From Prosthecobacter debontii (lineage in GTDB: Bacteria > Verrucomicrobiota > Verrucomicrobiia > Verrucomicrobiales > Akkermansiaceae): a stretch of 21,733 nucleotides of DNA. The stretch covers positions 1 to 21,733 of the forward strand of contig CAMCYT010000013.1 in the NCBI GenBank assembly GCA_945885485.1. The letters are read 5' to 3'. Positions 1 to 7,916 of the stretch are shown here, piece after piece (the stretch's first letter is position 1; every line of letters starts with the position of its first letter). The notes beneath the pieces were generated by a model. The model saw only the letters and a list, made by a program, of their open reading frames with translations. It ran no database searches and had not been told where the DNA came from. Both the position numbers and the translations under genes were made by a program.

Positions 1-2
1 TC

Positions 3-92
3 ACCATCGTACATCATCCGAACCTGAAATTTTGGGTCGTAGACCACCCTCCAAAGGACGTCTGGCCCCCAATTTTAGGGACTTACGGCCTC
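3..92 (+). CDS. Possible C-terminal end of a gene entering from the left
   Basis: An open frame runs from the window edge to a TAA at 90-92 and would encode the last 30 residues of a protein, ending WPPILGTYGL. It is rich in Trp, Pro and His, which looks more protein-like than the other two frames, but it is too short to assign to any family. It lies on the same strand as the toxin-antitoxin pair that follows. Chance openness is a real possibility. Confidence 0.2.
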
Positions 93-102
93 TAACAAAT
101 TG

Positions 103-138
103 TCCGGTTTTGAACAGGCAACAAATCCGGTTTTGAAC
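103..138 (+). repeat. Direct repeat upstream of the first toxin-antitoxin pair
   Basis: The 13-mer tccggttttgaac occurs exactly at 103-115 and at 126-138, a spacing of 23 bp or about two helical turns. It lies just upstream of the antitoxin promoter candidate, so a possible role is operator DNA bound by the antitoxin or antitoxin-toxin complex. The repeat is seen; the operator role is inferred. Confidence 0.45.
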
Positions 139-165
139 CGTCGCCGACAGGATTCGGAAAATCTT

Positions 166-194
166 TTGACAAATCTTTCGATGTGGTATTTATT
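166..194 (+). promoter_or_regulatory. Candidate sigma70-like promoter for the first toxin-antitoxin operon
   Basis: A perfect TTGACA lies at 166-171. A TATTTAT-like -10 stretch covers about 187-194, with a spacing of 15-17 bp depending on register. Transcription would start close to the ATG at 201, giving a leaderless or near-leaderless message, which fits the lack of a Shine-Dalgarno sequence before that ATG. The -10 match is weak. Confidence 0.35.
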
Positions 195-200
195 TGTATC

Positions 201-458
201 ATGAAAACTGCCAATGTTGCCGATTTAAGAAATAATTTCAAGACCATTGCGGCTTGGATTAATGATGGAGAAACCGTGGCTATTAAAAAGCGCGGTAAGC
301 TATTTGCTACTCTTAATCCAGCGCGAGGAATGGACGAACCTCCAATGCCCAAAATTGACTTCGCGGCACAGCTTAAGAAAATTTGGGGAGATAAGGTATT
401 TACAGATGAAGAGATCAGAGAAATGAAGGAAGCAGAGCTAGAGGGGCAAGAAGGCTAA
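201..458 (+). CDS. Phd/YefM-like antitoxin of a type II toxin-antitoxin pair
   Basis: The 85-residue protein begins MKTANVADLRNNFKTIAAWI and continues with GETVAIKKRGKLFATLNPA. This is the usual Phd/YefM layout: an N-terminal DNA-binding fold with the 'DLRNNF' helix and the 'I.KRGK..A.L.P' strand, then an acidic C-terminal tail (about residues 45-85) that in this family wraps the toxin. The frame also opens at a GTG at 183, but the ATG at 201 gives the canonical family start. Its TAA overlaps the ATG of the PIN gene by one base (TAATG), so the pair is translationally coupled. Family members neutralise the partner toxin and repress their own operon; the repeat at 103-138 is a possible target. 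Confidence 0.85.
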   Translation: MKTANVADLRNNFKTIAAWINDGETVAIKKRGKLFATLNPARGMDEPPMPKIDFAAQLKKIWGDKVFTDEEIREMKEAELEGQEG

Positions 459-907
459 TGACATATCCTGATACTTCGTTTTTGTGTGCAATGTATATTG
501 CGCAAAGCACTTCAGTCAGAGCGCTAGAGTATATGCAAAGTCAGCCAGTCGCACTGATAAGCACGTCACTTTTGCTTTTTGAATTTAGACAATCTGTACA
601 TTTTCAAGTTTTCAGACACACCAAAGACACGAAGCAAGGTTATCCTTTAGCTAAAGCTCAAACAGCACTGGCAACACTTCAGAAAAATATTGCAGCAGGA
701 ATTTTTCGCCAGCCATCTGTAGATTGGGCCGATGTTCATCAGATCGCGGAGCGACTTGCATTCCAATACACATTAAAGAATGGGCACCGTAGTTTTGATG
801 TTTTGCATGTCGCCACGGCGCTTCACATAGGAGCTAGTGAATTTCTTACTTTTGATGCCAATCAAAAAAGACTCGCTGAAAGTGAAGGACTCGTTGTTCC
901 GCTCTGA
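458..907 (+). CDS. PIN-domain ribonuclease toxin (VapC-like)
   Basis: The 149-residue protein shows the four acidic positions of a PIN nuclease: D5 in PDTSFL, E42 in LLLFEFRQS, D114 in RSFDVLHVATAL and D133 in FLTFDANQK. PIN toxins are Mg-dependent RNases, usually cutting tRNA or rRNA. The immediate upstream partner is a Phd-like antitoxin whose stop overlaps this start, which defines a type II toxin-antitoxin operon. The segment around residues 46-80 is longer and more basic than in short VapC proteins. The RNA target cannot be read from sequence. The call is secure at family level; mixed Phd plus PIN pairs are common. Confidence 0.88.
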   Translation: MTYPDTSFLCAMYIAQSTSVRALEYMQSQPVALISTSLLLFEFRQSVHFQVFRHTKDTKQGYPLAKAQTALATLQKNIAAGIFRQPSVDWADVHQIAERLAFQYTLKNGHRSFDVLHVATALHIGASEFLTFDANQKRLAESEGLVVPL

Positions 908-930
908 TATGGATTCTCATATTAACAAAT

Positions 931-2103
931 ATGACTGAACAACTCGATGTCGTGATTGTCGGTGGTGGGCCTGCAGGGCTGCGGGCGGCGGAGGTTGCTG
1001 CTTCGGCGGGTCGGTCTGTGACGGTGTTCGATGGTAAGCCATCTGTAGGGCGGAAGTTTTTGGTGGCTGGAAAAGGTGGATTAAACCTCACGCACGGGGA
1101 GGATATTGAGACTTTTGTTTCGCGTTACGCGGGTGGGGAAATTTGGGAAAGTTTGTTAGAAGATTTCAGTCCGCAGGAGTTGCGTGAATGGTCGCACAGT
1201 CTCGGGCAGGAAACTTTTCAGGCGACGAGTGGTCGGGTGTATCCGAAATCCCTGAAAGGTGCGCCGGTGTTGCGGGCGTGGTTGGCGAAGTTGAAATCGT
1301 TGGGCGTTGAGATCAGACCGCGACATCTCTGGAGTGAGTTACGTGCGGGGAAAATTTTGGTTTTCGAAAACGGCATTGAGGTTCAGGCAAAGGCGATCGT
1401 CTTCGCGCTCGGTGGCGGATCGTGGCCTAAAACTGGATCCGATGGAGGATGGTTGGCAAAGTTTCAGGAGTTGGGTTTGAAATGCGAACCATTGGTTGCA
1501 TCGAACTGTGGATGGGAAGTGGATTGGCCACAGAGCTTGTTGGAAAAGGCTGAAGGACTGCCGATCAAAAACATAGTCGTTAAGGCTGGTGGAAAGCAGG
1601 TGGCAGGGGAGTTGTTGGTCACGCGCTACGGTCTAGAAGGAGGAACGGTTTATGCGCTGGGTCGTGAACTGCGGGGGATGAAGGAGCCTGATTTGGTCAT
1701 CGATTTCAAGCCGACCTTTTCGATTGAGAAACTGTTGGCAAAACTGGAAGGTGTTTCCGGTGATTTGTTAGATGCTGCGGCGCGCCGATGGAAACTCAGT
1801 CAGGCGGCGCGAGAGTTGATAGGCTTGGAGCCGGAGAGCACAGCTGAGGCATTGGCGAAGCGGGTCAAAGCGTGTCGTATTTCTCTCAAAGGCCCGCGTC
1901 CTATTGCCGAAGCGATTTCATCCGCGGGCGGAGTGTGCTGGGACGAACTCGATAAACAACTGATGCTCAAAAAATTTCCCGGCGTGTTTCTCTGCGGAGA
2001 AATGATAGCCTGGGACGCGCCGACCGGAGGGTATTTGCTGCAAGGATCGTTCGCGACAGGGACTCGTGCGGGGAAGTCAGCGGCGAGTTGGGATAGGGTT
2101 TGA
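931..2103 (+). CDS. BaiN/YhiN (HI0933-like) family NAD(P)/FAD-dependent oxidoreductase
   Basis: The 390-residue cytoplasmic flavoprotein has an N-terminal Rossmann FAD site, DVVIVGGGPAGLRAAEVA (residues 6-23). The family block FLVAGKGGLNLTHGED follows at about residues 43-58. A C-terminal FAD-contact segment, CGEMIAWDAPTGGYLLQGSF, is at about 355-374. This matches the HI0933/BaiN superfamily, in particular the roughly 400-residue branch annotated as TIGR03862 flavoprotein. The in vivo substrate of most members is unknown. The ATG at 931 puts the glycine-rich loop ten residues in, as expected. It starts 23 bp after the toxin gene but seems functionally unrelated to it. No signal peptide is visible. 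Confidence 0.88.
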   Translation: MTEQLDVVIVGGGPAGLRAAEVAASAGRSVTVFDGKPSVGRKFLVAGKGGLNLTHGEDIETFVSRYAGGEIWESLLEDFSPQELREWSHSLGQETFQATSGRVYPKSLKGAPVLRAWLAKLKSLGVEIRPRHLWSELRAGKILVFENGIEVQAKAIVFALGGGSWPKTGSDGGWLAKFQELGLKCEPLVASNCGWEVDWPQSLLEKAEGLPIKNIVVKAGGKQVAGELLVTRYGLEGGTVYALGRELRGMKEPDLVIDFKPTFSIEKLLAKLEGVSGDLLDAAARRWKLSQAARELIGLEPESTAEALAKRVKACRISLKGPRPIAEAISSAGGVCWDELDKQLMLKKFPGVFLCGEMIAWDAPTGGYLLQGSFATGTRAGKSAASWDRV

Positions 2104-2106
2104 ATT

Positions 2107-2138
2107 TTTCAACGCAGAGCCGCGAAGGTCGCAGAGGT
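2107..2138 (+). repeat. Diverged copy of the cgcagagacgcagagg dispersed repeat
   Basis: The stretch ttcaacgcagagccgcgaag followed by gtcgcagagg is a degenerate relative of the near-identical repeats at 7884-7916 and 19332-19364. It starts 4 bp after the stop of the flavoprotein gene. The rest of the gap to 2228 is AT-rich, and I see no gene or terminator in it. Confidence 0.6.
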
Positions 2139-2228
2139 AGATAAATGAGGAGAAGGAAAGAGTTTGAGTGATGAGAAATTTCAGACAGAAAAATTTTGGG
2201 TAAAAAATAAGAGGGGAGTGATTGGATG

Positions 2229-2789
2229 TCATTTCCGCTTGCGCGTCTTCTTCGCCTCGAAGTCGACCTCTTTGGGATCAAAGTGTTCCGGGATATAGCC
2301 CGGATGTGCCCACTCGATTTCACCTGCAGCGGCCATCATGTATTGGAAGGCTCCGCCGAAATCTTCGGGTGGGCACGCACGTTCCCCGGCGATCATTTCT
2401 GGGCCTGTCACGGTTTCGCTTTCGACGCGTTTTTCGAAAACGACTTCATGAATCCATTCATCTGCGAAGTCGTAACGGTAGAGCATTCGCATCGGTAGGC
2501 GTTTGCGGCCAATGTAATCGGCGACGGTGAGAAGAGTCTCGTCCTGGAATTCGCCGAGTGTCTGATCTTGTAAACCAACTGGGCCAATAACATCGACGAG
2601 GCGTTTGCCTTTTCCGTGGCGAAATTCGTGTGGGTGTTTGTTTTCCCAGCCCATCGCAGCTTGGACTGCATCGCTCAACTGGAGGAAGTTGACAGATGTG
2701 TCGATGGAAAATTGTCTCCAGATTTTGGGTTGGATGCCGTAGGTGAAAACTTTGACTACGACGCGTTCGGTTCCGCTTTTCTTGGGCAT
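2229..2789 (-). CDS. Plasmid pRiA4b ORF-3-like family protein
   Basis: The 186-residue protein carries the hallmarks of the pRiA4b ORF-3 family (PF07929): an N-terminal VKVFTYGIQPKIWRQFSI segment, HPHEF at residues 52-56, the core YRYDFADEWIHEVVFEK at about 104-120, and ACPPEDFGG at 138-146. The usual family form is PPEDCGG, so the Cys is replaced by Phe here. No biochemical function is established for the family, although some members sit with SEC-C or zinc-ribbon domains. The C-terminus is very basic (KKTRKRK). The gene converges with the flavoprotein gene and lies downstream of rpe on the same strand, with a 207-bp repeat-filled gap between them. Confidence 0.87.
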   Translation of the reverse strand: MPKKSGTERVVVKVFTYGIQPKIWRQFSIDTSVNFLQLSDAVQAAMGWENKHPHEFRHGKGKRLVDVIGPVGLQDQTLGEFQDETLLTVADYIGRKRLPMRMLYRYDFADEWIHEVVFEKRVESETVTGPEMIAGERACPPEDFGGAFQYMMAAAGEIEWAHPGYIPEHFDPKEVDFEAKKTRKRK

Positions 2790-2814
2790 AGAGGTGAGGT
2801 GTTGAGGGTGGCTA

Positions 2815-2840
2815 GTGCCGAGTGATCAGTGATCAGTGGA
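2815..2840 (+). repeat. agtgatcagtgatcagtg-type dispersed repeat
   Basis: The stretch gtgccgagtgatcagtgatc (2815-2834) plus agtgga matches 21 of 26 positions with 21423-21448, which is inside the U32 gene. It lies just upstream of the start of the pRiA4b-like gene. Confidence 0.55.
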
Positions 2841-2870
2841 ATATGTTGTTGGAGAGTGAAGGCTATTTAA

Positions 2871-2982
2871 ATCAAAAATCCAAAATCAACAATCATCAAT
2901 CGTCAATCAAACCGAAAGACCAAAGCACGCCTCTTAAATCATTGATTGACGATTGATGATTTCCGATTGTTGATTTTTGAAT
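2871..2982. repeat. Long inverted-repeat element downstream of rpe
   Basis: The 20-mer aatcatcaatcgtcaatcaa at 2891-2910 is perfectly complementary to 2942-2961, and the flanking AT-rich arms also pair approximately (atcaaaaatc with gatttttgaat). About 31 bp separate the cores. The same 20-mer recurs exactly at 9992-10011 within an equivalent element. It starts 14 bp beyond the rpe stop codon on the minus strand, so it could fold at the 3' end of rpe mRNA. No other gene is visible in the 2790-2996 gap. Confidence 0.8.
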
Positions 2983-2996
2983 GAAGAAGGAACAAA

Positions 2997-3665
2997 TTAC
3001 GCATTACGAATGGCTTTAATAGCGGCGGCCATGTCTTTGGCTCCGAAGGTGGTTGAGCCTGCGACCATGACGTTGGCTCCGGCTTTGGCGCTGATTGCGG
3101 CGGTTTCGGCACCGATGCCGCCGTCGACTTCGATGTGGTAGCTGAGGTTGTGCTCTTTGCGATAGGATGCGGCAGCTTCGACCTTGCTCATCATTTCGTT
3201 CATGAATGGCTGACCTCCAAATCCGGGGACGACTGTCATGACTAGGAGAAGATCGATTTGATCGAGAAACGGAACAACTTCGGAAAAGGGAGTCGCTGGA
3301 TTGAGTGAGAGACCAGCGAGGCAACCGGCTTCACGGATGCGTTTGAGTGTGTCTGAAACGTCGTGATCTGCCTCAACATGCACCGTGATGCAATCCGCTC
3401 CGGCAGCGACGAAGCGCGGAAGGTAATGATCGGGACGTGAAATCATCAAATGGACATCGAGGAAGATATCGTTCGATTCATGAACCGCCTGCACCATGGC
3501 TGGGCCAAAGGAGATGTTATCGACGAAATGACCGTCCATGACATCGAGATGAAGCCAATCGGCTCCGGCATTGATGGCACGGGTCGTTTCCTCGCCGATT
3601 TTTGAAAAATTGGCAGCAAGCAAGGACGGGGCGACAACGCGGTCGAGGTAAGTCTTGGGAATCAC
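2997..3665 (-). CDS. rpe: Ribulose-phosphate 3-epimerase
   Basis: Interconverts D-ribulose 5-phosphate and D-xylulose 5-phosphate in the pentose phosphate pathway; cytoplasmic (beta/alpha)8 barrel. Visible motifs in order: VAPSLLAANF, HLDVMDGHFVDNISFGP (metal and catalytic Asp), DVHLMISRP, MTVVPGFGGQPF and VDGGIG. The frame stays open upstream to an ATG at 3791, but that extension is unlike the family and contains a dispersed-repeat fragment (3758-3772). The GTG at 3663-3665 gives about 222 residues starting (M)IPKTYLDRVVAPSL, the usual size and N-terminus. No good Shine-Dalgarno precedes it. It is transcribed divergently from tadA. Confidence 0.93.
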   Translation of the reverse strand: MIPKTYLDRVVAPSLLAANFSKIGEETTRAINAGADWLHLDVMDGHFVDNISFGPAMVQAVHESNDIFLDVHLMISRPDHYLPRFVAAGADCITVHVEADHDVSDTLKRIREAGCLAGLSLNPATPFSEVVPFLDQIDLLLVMTVVPGFGGQPFMNEMMSKVEAAASYRKEHNLSYHIEVDGGIGAETAAISAKAGANVMVAGSTTFGAKDMAAAIKAIRNA

Positions 3666-3757
3666 GGGATTAGGGAAGCATGGGAGCGGGGAATGGGAAG
3701 AAAAAATGGAGAACCGTCGAAACGGATAGGTAATGTTGATGAGAGAGAATGGTTGAT

Positions 3758-3772
3758 GTTTGATTTTTGAAT
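3758..3772. repeat. Fragment of the gattgatgattgttgat repeat family
   Basis: The 15-mer gtttgatttttgaat is identical to 10067-10081 in the element beyond sbtA. It lies in the rpe-tadA divergent spacer and would be translated only if rpe used its furthest upstream ATG, which argues against that start. Confidence 0.5.
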
Positions 3773-3795
3773 CTTGGAGGTTAAAACCCATCTAG

Positions 3796-4296
3796 ATGAG
3801 CGAAGAATTAATCATAGATCTCCACAGTGATGCCCATTTCATGCAGCAGGCGATGCGTGAGGCGCAGAAGGCGTATGCGGCATCGGAGGTTCCGGTGGGG
3901 GCGGTGGTGGTGTATGAGGGGAGAATCATTGGGCGGGCTTGGAATCAGGTGGAGACTTTAAAAGACGCGACGGCTCATGCGGAGATGTTGGCTTTGACTG
4001 CGGCGCAGCAGGCTTTGGGGGATTGGCGGCTGGAAAAATGCACGCTTTACGTGACCAAAGAGCCTTGCCCGATGTGTGCGGGGGCGATTGTGCACTGTCG
4101 GCCGGATCGGGTGGTTTTTGGTTGTGGCGATCCCAAAGCCGGTGCGGCGGGGGGCTGGATCAATTTATTGGACTCGAATCCGCCGCTGAATCATCGCTGC
4201 GAAGTGACGGCAGGGGTACTGGGTGATGAATCGCTGGCATTGTTGCAGTCATTTTTCCGCGAGGCACGTCAGAGAAATAAGATGACGGACTCTTGA
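3796..4296 (+). CDS. tadA: tRNA-specific adenosine deaminase (A34 to inosine)
   Basis: Converts the wobble adenosine of tRNA-Arg(ACG) to inosine. The 166-residue protein has the zinc deaminase signature: H61-A-E63 (proton shuttle E63) and P90-C91-P-M-C94, with the H and two Cys binding zinc. Further family blocks are EVPVGAVVV (about 31-39) and DPKAGAAGG (about 112-120). The ATG at 3796 gives a 15-20-residue lead before the first helix, as in homologues. It is divergent from rpe. The few residues after RQRNK are not conserved in the family and run into the next gene's upstream region. Confidence 0.94.
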   Translation: MSEELIIDLHSDAHFMQQAMREAQKAYAASEVPVGAVVVYEGRIIGRAWNQVETLKDATAHAEMLALTAAQQALGDWRLEKCTLYVTKEPCPMCAGAIVHCRPDRVVFGCGDPKAGAAGGWINLLDSNPPLNHRCEVTAGVLGDESLALLQSFFREARQRNKMTDS

Positions 4297-4346
4297 AAGC
4301 TGGGGTCTATTTTGAACGTTATCTGCCCACTTCTTCACCCAAGTAT

Positions 4347-6197
4347 ATGAAAATCCCATTACTCATCGGCCTTTTGGCCTCCACCCAGATCCAAGCCGCA
4401 TCGTTTCTCATCGAAACCGAGCAGTTTGCTGACAAAGGTGGCTGGGGGGTGGATACTCAATTTATCGAGTCGATGGGTTCGTCGTATCTCATCGCCCATG
4501 GTTTGGGAAAGCCGGTGGCGGATGCGAGCACGGAGTTTGAGGTGGCTGAGGCGGGGGATTATAAAGTTTGGGTGCGGACGATCGATTGGACCAAGCGTTT
4601 GGAGCGGTCGGAAAGCGCGGGTCGATTCAAAGTGACGGTGAACGGGGTGGAGTTGGAGACGGAGCTTGGGAAAAGCGATATCAAGTGGACCTGGCAGTTG
4701 GCTGGAAAAGCCCAGCTTAAAGCCGGCAAGTCGAAAGTAGCTTTGAAAGATCTAACAGGATTCAACGGACGCGCAGACGCCGTGCTTTTCAGCAGCGATG
4801 CAAGTTTCACCCCGCCAGCAGACGCGACATTTGAAGAACGCACCGCATGGAAAATTTCCGGAGTGCCGAGTGCGATCGAAGACGCGGGCGAGTATGATCT
4901 CGTCGTCGTTGGTGGCGGTTATGGTGGACTCGGTGCGGCGATTTCTGCGGCACGTATGGGAGCGAAAGTCGCGCTTATTCAGAATCGGGACGTGTTGGGT
5001 GGAAACGGTTCTTCGGAGATTCGGGTTTGGGCGAAGGGGACTTACCCGCCGAGTCAGTATCCGTTAGATCAGATTATCCGTGAATTTGAGGACGAGGCTA
5101 AAGCATCGCCAGCACCAGCTGAAGAGTTTGTGGATGACAAGAAAGACAAGGTCGTCAAAGCCGAGAAAAACATCACGCTGTTCCTCGGTCATCATGCGTA
5201 TGGCTTGGAGATGGCGGGTGGAAAAATCGCTTCCGTGAAAGCGGTGGATGTCGATGCCGGAAAACTCAAACGAATCAAAGGCAAGTTTTTCGCCGATTGC
5301 ACGGGTCATGGTTTCGTCGGAATGTGGTCGGGTGCGGACACAAAATCCACCGAGAAGGGTCGGATGGGCATGAGCAATATGTGGATGTGGGAGAATAGTG
5401 ATAAAGCCGTGAGTTTCCCCAATGAGGCATGGATGCATCAGTTTAAATCGGAACAATTTCCTTATCCGAAAGTGATTCATGGTTTCGGTCATGCCGAGTG
5501 GTTCTGGGAGAGCGGATTCGATAACCATCCCGTCAAAGATCTTGAGCTGACAAGGGATTTGAATTTGCTGGCTGCGTATAGTGCGTGGAGTTCGATGAAA
5601 AATCACGGCGCGCATGCGGAGCGTGATCCGAACAAGCATGCCAATGCGGAACTGACATGGTTGGCGTATGTGGGTGGCACTCGCGAGACAGTTCAGATTC
5701 TGGGTGATGTGATTCTGAAAGGTGATGAAATTCGTGGTAAGAAAGAGTTCGATGACGCGACGTTTCTCACGACATGGTCGATCGATCTTCATTATCCTTT
5801 GGAGAAATATATCAACACCATCCCTGGTAAGCCGTTCATTGCGCGCGCTGAGCATGGCAAAGGGGTTGATAAGAACGTTGGCTACGCGGTTCCTTACCGG
5901 ACCTTGTATTCAAGAAACGTTCCCAACCTTTTTATGGCTGGACGCAACATCAGTGTGGAGCGTGATGCGCTGGGAACGATTCGGGTGATGAAAACCATAG
6001 GCATGATGGGTGTGGTGATCGGGCGTGCGGCGGCGCTGGCGACAGTTCACGATTGCACCCCACGGGACATTTATGCGAAGCATCTCGATCAAATGAAAGG
6101 TTTGTGGAAACTTCCGGGTGACAAGCGTTTCGCGAGTCTCGATTTGCTGAAAAAATCCCTTGATGACAAAACCGAGAGTGCAAAGCCTGCAAACTAA
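4347..6197 (+). CDS. Exported FAD-dependent oxidoreductase with N-terminal carbohydrate-binding-like domain
   Basis: The 616-residue protein starts with a short signal peptide, MKIPLLIGLLASTQIQA, cleaved near residue 17. Residues 19-150 form a beta-rich domain (IETEQFADKGGWGVDTQFIE, then YKVWVRTIDW and DLTGFNGRADAVLFSSD) of the kind that precedes PF12831-type oxidoreductases in planctomycetes and verrucomicrobia; it resembles carbohydrate-binding folds. A Rossmann FAD motif follows, DLVVVGGGYGGLGAAISAAR (184-203, G189/G191/G194), then DVLGGNGSSEIRVW. The C-terminal FAD segment NLFMAGRNISVERDALGTIR completes the family pattern. The frame opens at a TTG at 4293, but the ATG at 4347 gives the signal peptide. 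Its end overlaps the next gene. The substrate is unknown; a glycan-related compound is my inference from the N-terminal domain. Confidence 0.86.
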   Translation: MKIPLLIGLLASTQIQAASFLIETEQFADKGGWGVDTQFIESMGSSYLIAHGLGKPVADASTEFEVAEAGDYKVWVRTIDWTKRLERSESAGRFKVTVNGVELETELGKSDIKWTWQLAGKAQLKAGKSKVALKDLTGFNGRADAVLFSSDASFTPPADATFEERTAWKISGVPSAIEDAGEYDLVVVGGGYGGLGAAISAARMGAKVALIQNRDVLGGNGSSEIRVWAKGTYPPSQYPLDQIIREFEDEAKASPAPAEEFVDDKKDKVVKAEKNITLFLGHHAYGLEMAGGKIASVKAVDVDAGKLKRIKGKFFADCTGHGFVGMWSGADTKSTEKGRMGMSNMWMWENSDKAVSFPNEAWMHQFKSEQFPYPKVIHGFGHAEWFWESGFDNHPVKDLELTRDLNLLAAYSAWSSMKNHGAHAERDPNKHANAELTWLAYVGGTRETVQILGDVILKGDEIRGKKEFDDATFLTTWSIDLHYPLEKYINTIPGKPFIARAEHGKGVDKNVGYAVPYRTLYSRNVPNLFMAGRNISVERDALGTIRVMKTIGMMGVVIGRAAALATVHDCTPRDIYAKHLDQMKGLWKLPGDKRFASLDLLKKSLDDKTESAKPAN

Positions 6198-7857
6198 CGG
6201 GCGCAGGCGATTGATACGGTGGGCGCTTGGCGCCTATCGGCTTGGGATTATTTTGGTGGCGCTGGTTTGTTTGCGGTTCTTGCCTGCTGATGATGCAGAG
6301 CTAGATCGTAATGTAATTTATTCAATTGCAAATCAGGTGATCTTTGATGCCCATTCGAATGCGCTATTTGATGTGGCGTCGGTTGGCGACCCTGTCGATG
6401 GGATGTATCCTCTGATATCAAAGGACAATCTTACGGTAGGTTGGGCGACATCGACTTCTCCTGAGGCGGATAAAATTCAAGGATACTCAGGGACTTCGGA
6501 ATTATTGGTTATTTTCGATGTGGATCGAAAAGTCAAAGCCGTGAAGTTTCTCGCAAGCTCGGATACAGACGGTCATGTGGAGAAGGTCTTGCGCGATAAG
6601 AATTTTTGGGAGCAGTGGAACAGGAAATCCGAATCGTCGTTGGGTGCGGCGGATACGCCTATCGTGGTTTCAGGAGCGACCTTGACCAGTGAGGCGATGT
6701 CGCGTGGTGTCGCGGCGCGGTTCGGTGCGGAGGGAATGGAACAATGGTTTCCTGCTCCGCTTGTCTTGGCGGATGTGAAGAAATGGTTTCCTGATGCGGA
6801 TCTCATTTCATCTAACAAAACGGGTGGAACGTATGGAGTAAGCAACGGAAAGGAATCCATCGGTACTGTTTTACGCAGCAGTCGGATGGGAGTTTCCGCG
6901 CGGGGATTCAACGGAACATCGGATGTGATCGTTACACTGGATCGCGATGAGAAAAAGGTGCTGGGGATAGGATTTCTGGGGAGTCGCGATAACGAGCCTT
7001 ACGTGAACTCGGTGAAAGAGGAGGTGAAATTCGCGGATGGTTTTGCAGGGAAGAGCGTGGATGTAATTCTAGGAGAAGATACTTGGGTTTCGCCTTCGTT
7101 GTTTACGAGTGGTGCGAGTTACACAAATCACGCGGTGGTGGAGAGTGTGAGGGAAATGCTGAGTCGACACATCGCGGAAGAGCAAAGTGCCGGGTTTTCT
7201 TGGAAAAGCGCGTTGGCGATTTTTTGGATCGCACTCGGGGTGTTTTTGGGAATCAGCAAAGTGGGAGGAAAGAAGTCGGTGCGTCTCGGGTTTGCGGTGG
7301 TGTCGGTTGCGGCTGGGATTGGGTTGGGTTGGATGGTGAGTCAGGATCAGTTGTTAGGTTGGGGAGCGAATGGTTTTGGTGCGGGAGCGATTTTGCCTCT
7401 GGTTGTGCTGACCGCAGCGGCGTTGATGGTGCCTGCATTCACGGGAAAAAACGTCTATTGTAACCGAATCTGTCCGCATGGTGCGGCGCAGACTTTACTC
7501 GGAGGTATGGTGAAAAAGAGGTTTCATCTTCCTGCAAAACTCCACGCGGTGTTGGTGCGCTTGCCGTGGGCGACCCTGATCGTGATTTGGCTGCTGGCTT
7601 TGGTTGGTAGTGGATTGCCATTTGCATATTTCGAGCCGTTTGAAACATGGAGCTCGGGTTTTGTGGCTTTTGTTCCTGCTGCGATTTTCACGATTGGATT
7701 GGTGGCGGCGTTTTTCCTGCCTCAAGCGTATTGTCATTACGGTTGCCCAACGGGTGCGATGCTGAGATTTCTAACACAATCGTCTTCGGCATGGACACGG
7801 AAAGATACTGTGGCAACGGTTTTGATCGGGGCGGCTTGTTTGTATGTTTTCCTATGA
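6163..7857 (+). CDS. NosR-like membrane protein with two FMN-binding domains and two CX3CP motifs
   Basis: About 564 residues. A transmembrane helix at roughly 21-42 is followed by an exported region of about 300 residues holding two FMN-binding domains. Each domain ends in a flavinylation-type motif: SGATLTS (170-176, acceptor T175) and SGASYT (316-321, acceptor T321). ApbE enzymes attach FMN to such threonines. Then come roughly six hydrophobic segments (about 350-365, 374-393, 404-426, 464-486, 499-522, 550-564) with CNRICPHG (C433, C437) and CHYGCPTG (C524, C528), the CX3CP motifs found in the NosR/NapH membrane core. No separate 4Fe-4S ferredoxin domain is present. It overlaps the upstream oxidoreductase gene by 35 bp, suggesting coupling, and apbE follows. 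The start is uncertain (TTG 6160, ATG 6163 or an internal codon). Inferred role: carrying electrons across the membrane to exported flavins. Confidence 0.85.
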   Translation: MTKPRVQSLQTNGRRRLIRWALGAYRLGIILVALVCLRFLPADDAELDRNVIYSIANQVIFDAHSNALFDVASVGDPVDGMYPLISKDNLTVGWATSTSPEADKIQGYSGTSELLVIFDVDRKVKAVKFLASSDTDGHVEKVLRDKNFWEQWNRKSESSLGAADTPIVVSGATLTSEAMSRGVAARFGAEGMEQWFPAPLVLADVKKWFPDADLISSNKTGGTYGVSNGKESIGTVLRSSRMGVSARGFNGTSDVIVTLDRDEKKVLGIGFLGSRDNEPYVNSVKEEVKFADGFAGKSVDVILGEDTWVSPSLFTSGASYTNHAVVESVREMLSRHIAEEQSAGFSWKSALAIFWIALGVFLGISKVGGKKSVRLGFAVVSVAAGIGLGWMVSQDQLLGWGANGFGAGAILPLVVLTAAALMVPAFTGKNVYCNRICPHGAAQTLLGGMVKKRFHLPAKLHAVLVRLPWATLIVIWLLALVGSGLPFAYFEPFETWSSGFVAFVPAAIFTIGLVAAFFLPQAYCHYGCPTGAMLRFLTQSSSAWTRKDTVATVLIGAACLYVFL

Positions 7858-7883
7858 ATTTTAATCTGAAGTCAAAATGAAGA

Positions 7884-7916
7884 TTTTCACCGCAGAGACG
7901 CAGAGGTCACAGAGGG
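7884..7916 (+). repeat. cgcagagacgcagagg dispersed repeat between the FMN protein and apbE
   Basis: 33 bp, identical to 19332-19364, including cgcagagacgcagaggtcac at 7891-7910. It continues as a looser tail to about 7926. It fills most of the 97-bp gap inside this presumed operon. Translated in the apbE frame it gives TAETQRSQRE, a sequence that recurs at false N-termini because the repeat is so common. Confidence 0.85.

Noticed and set aside
3666..3791. N-terminal extension of rpe to the ATG at 3791
   Set aside because: The extra 42 residues are unlike the family and include a dispersed-repeat fragment; GTG 3665 gives the normal length.
5064..5855. A 263-codon open frame antisense to the exported FAD oxidoreductase
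   Set aside because: No recognisable domain, and the sense strand encodes conserved oxidoreductase motifs throughout; antisense openness follows from codon bias.
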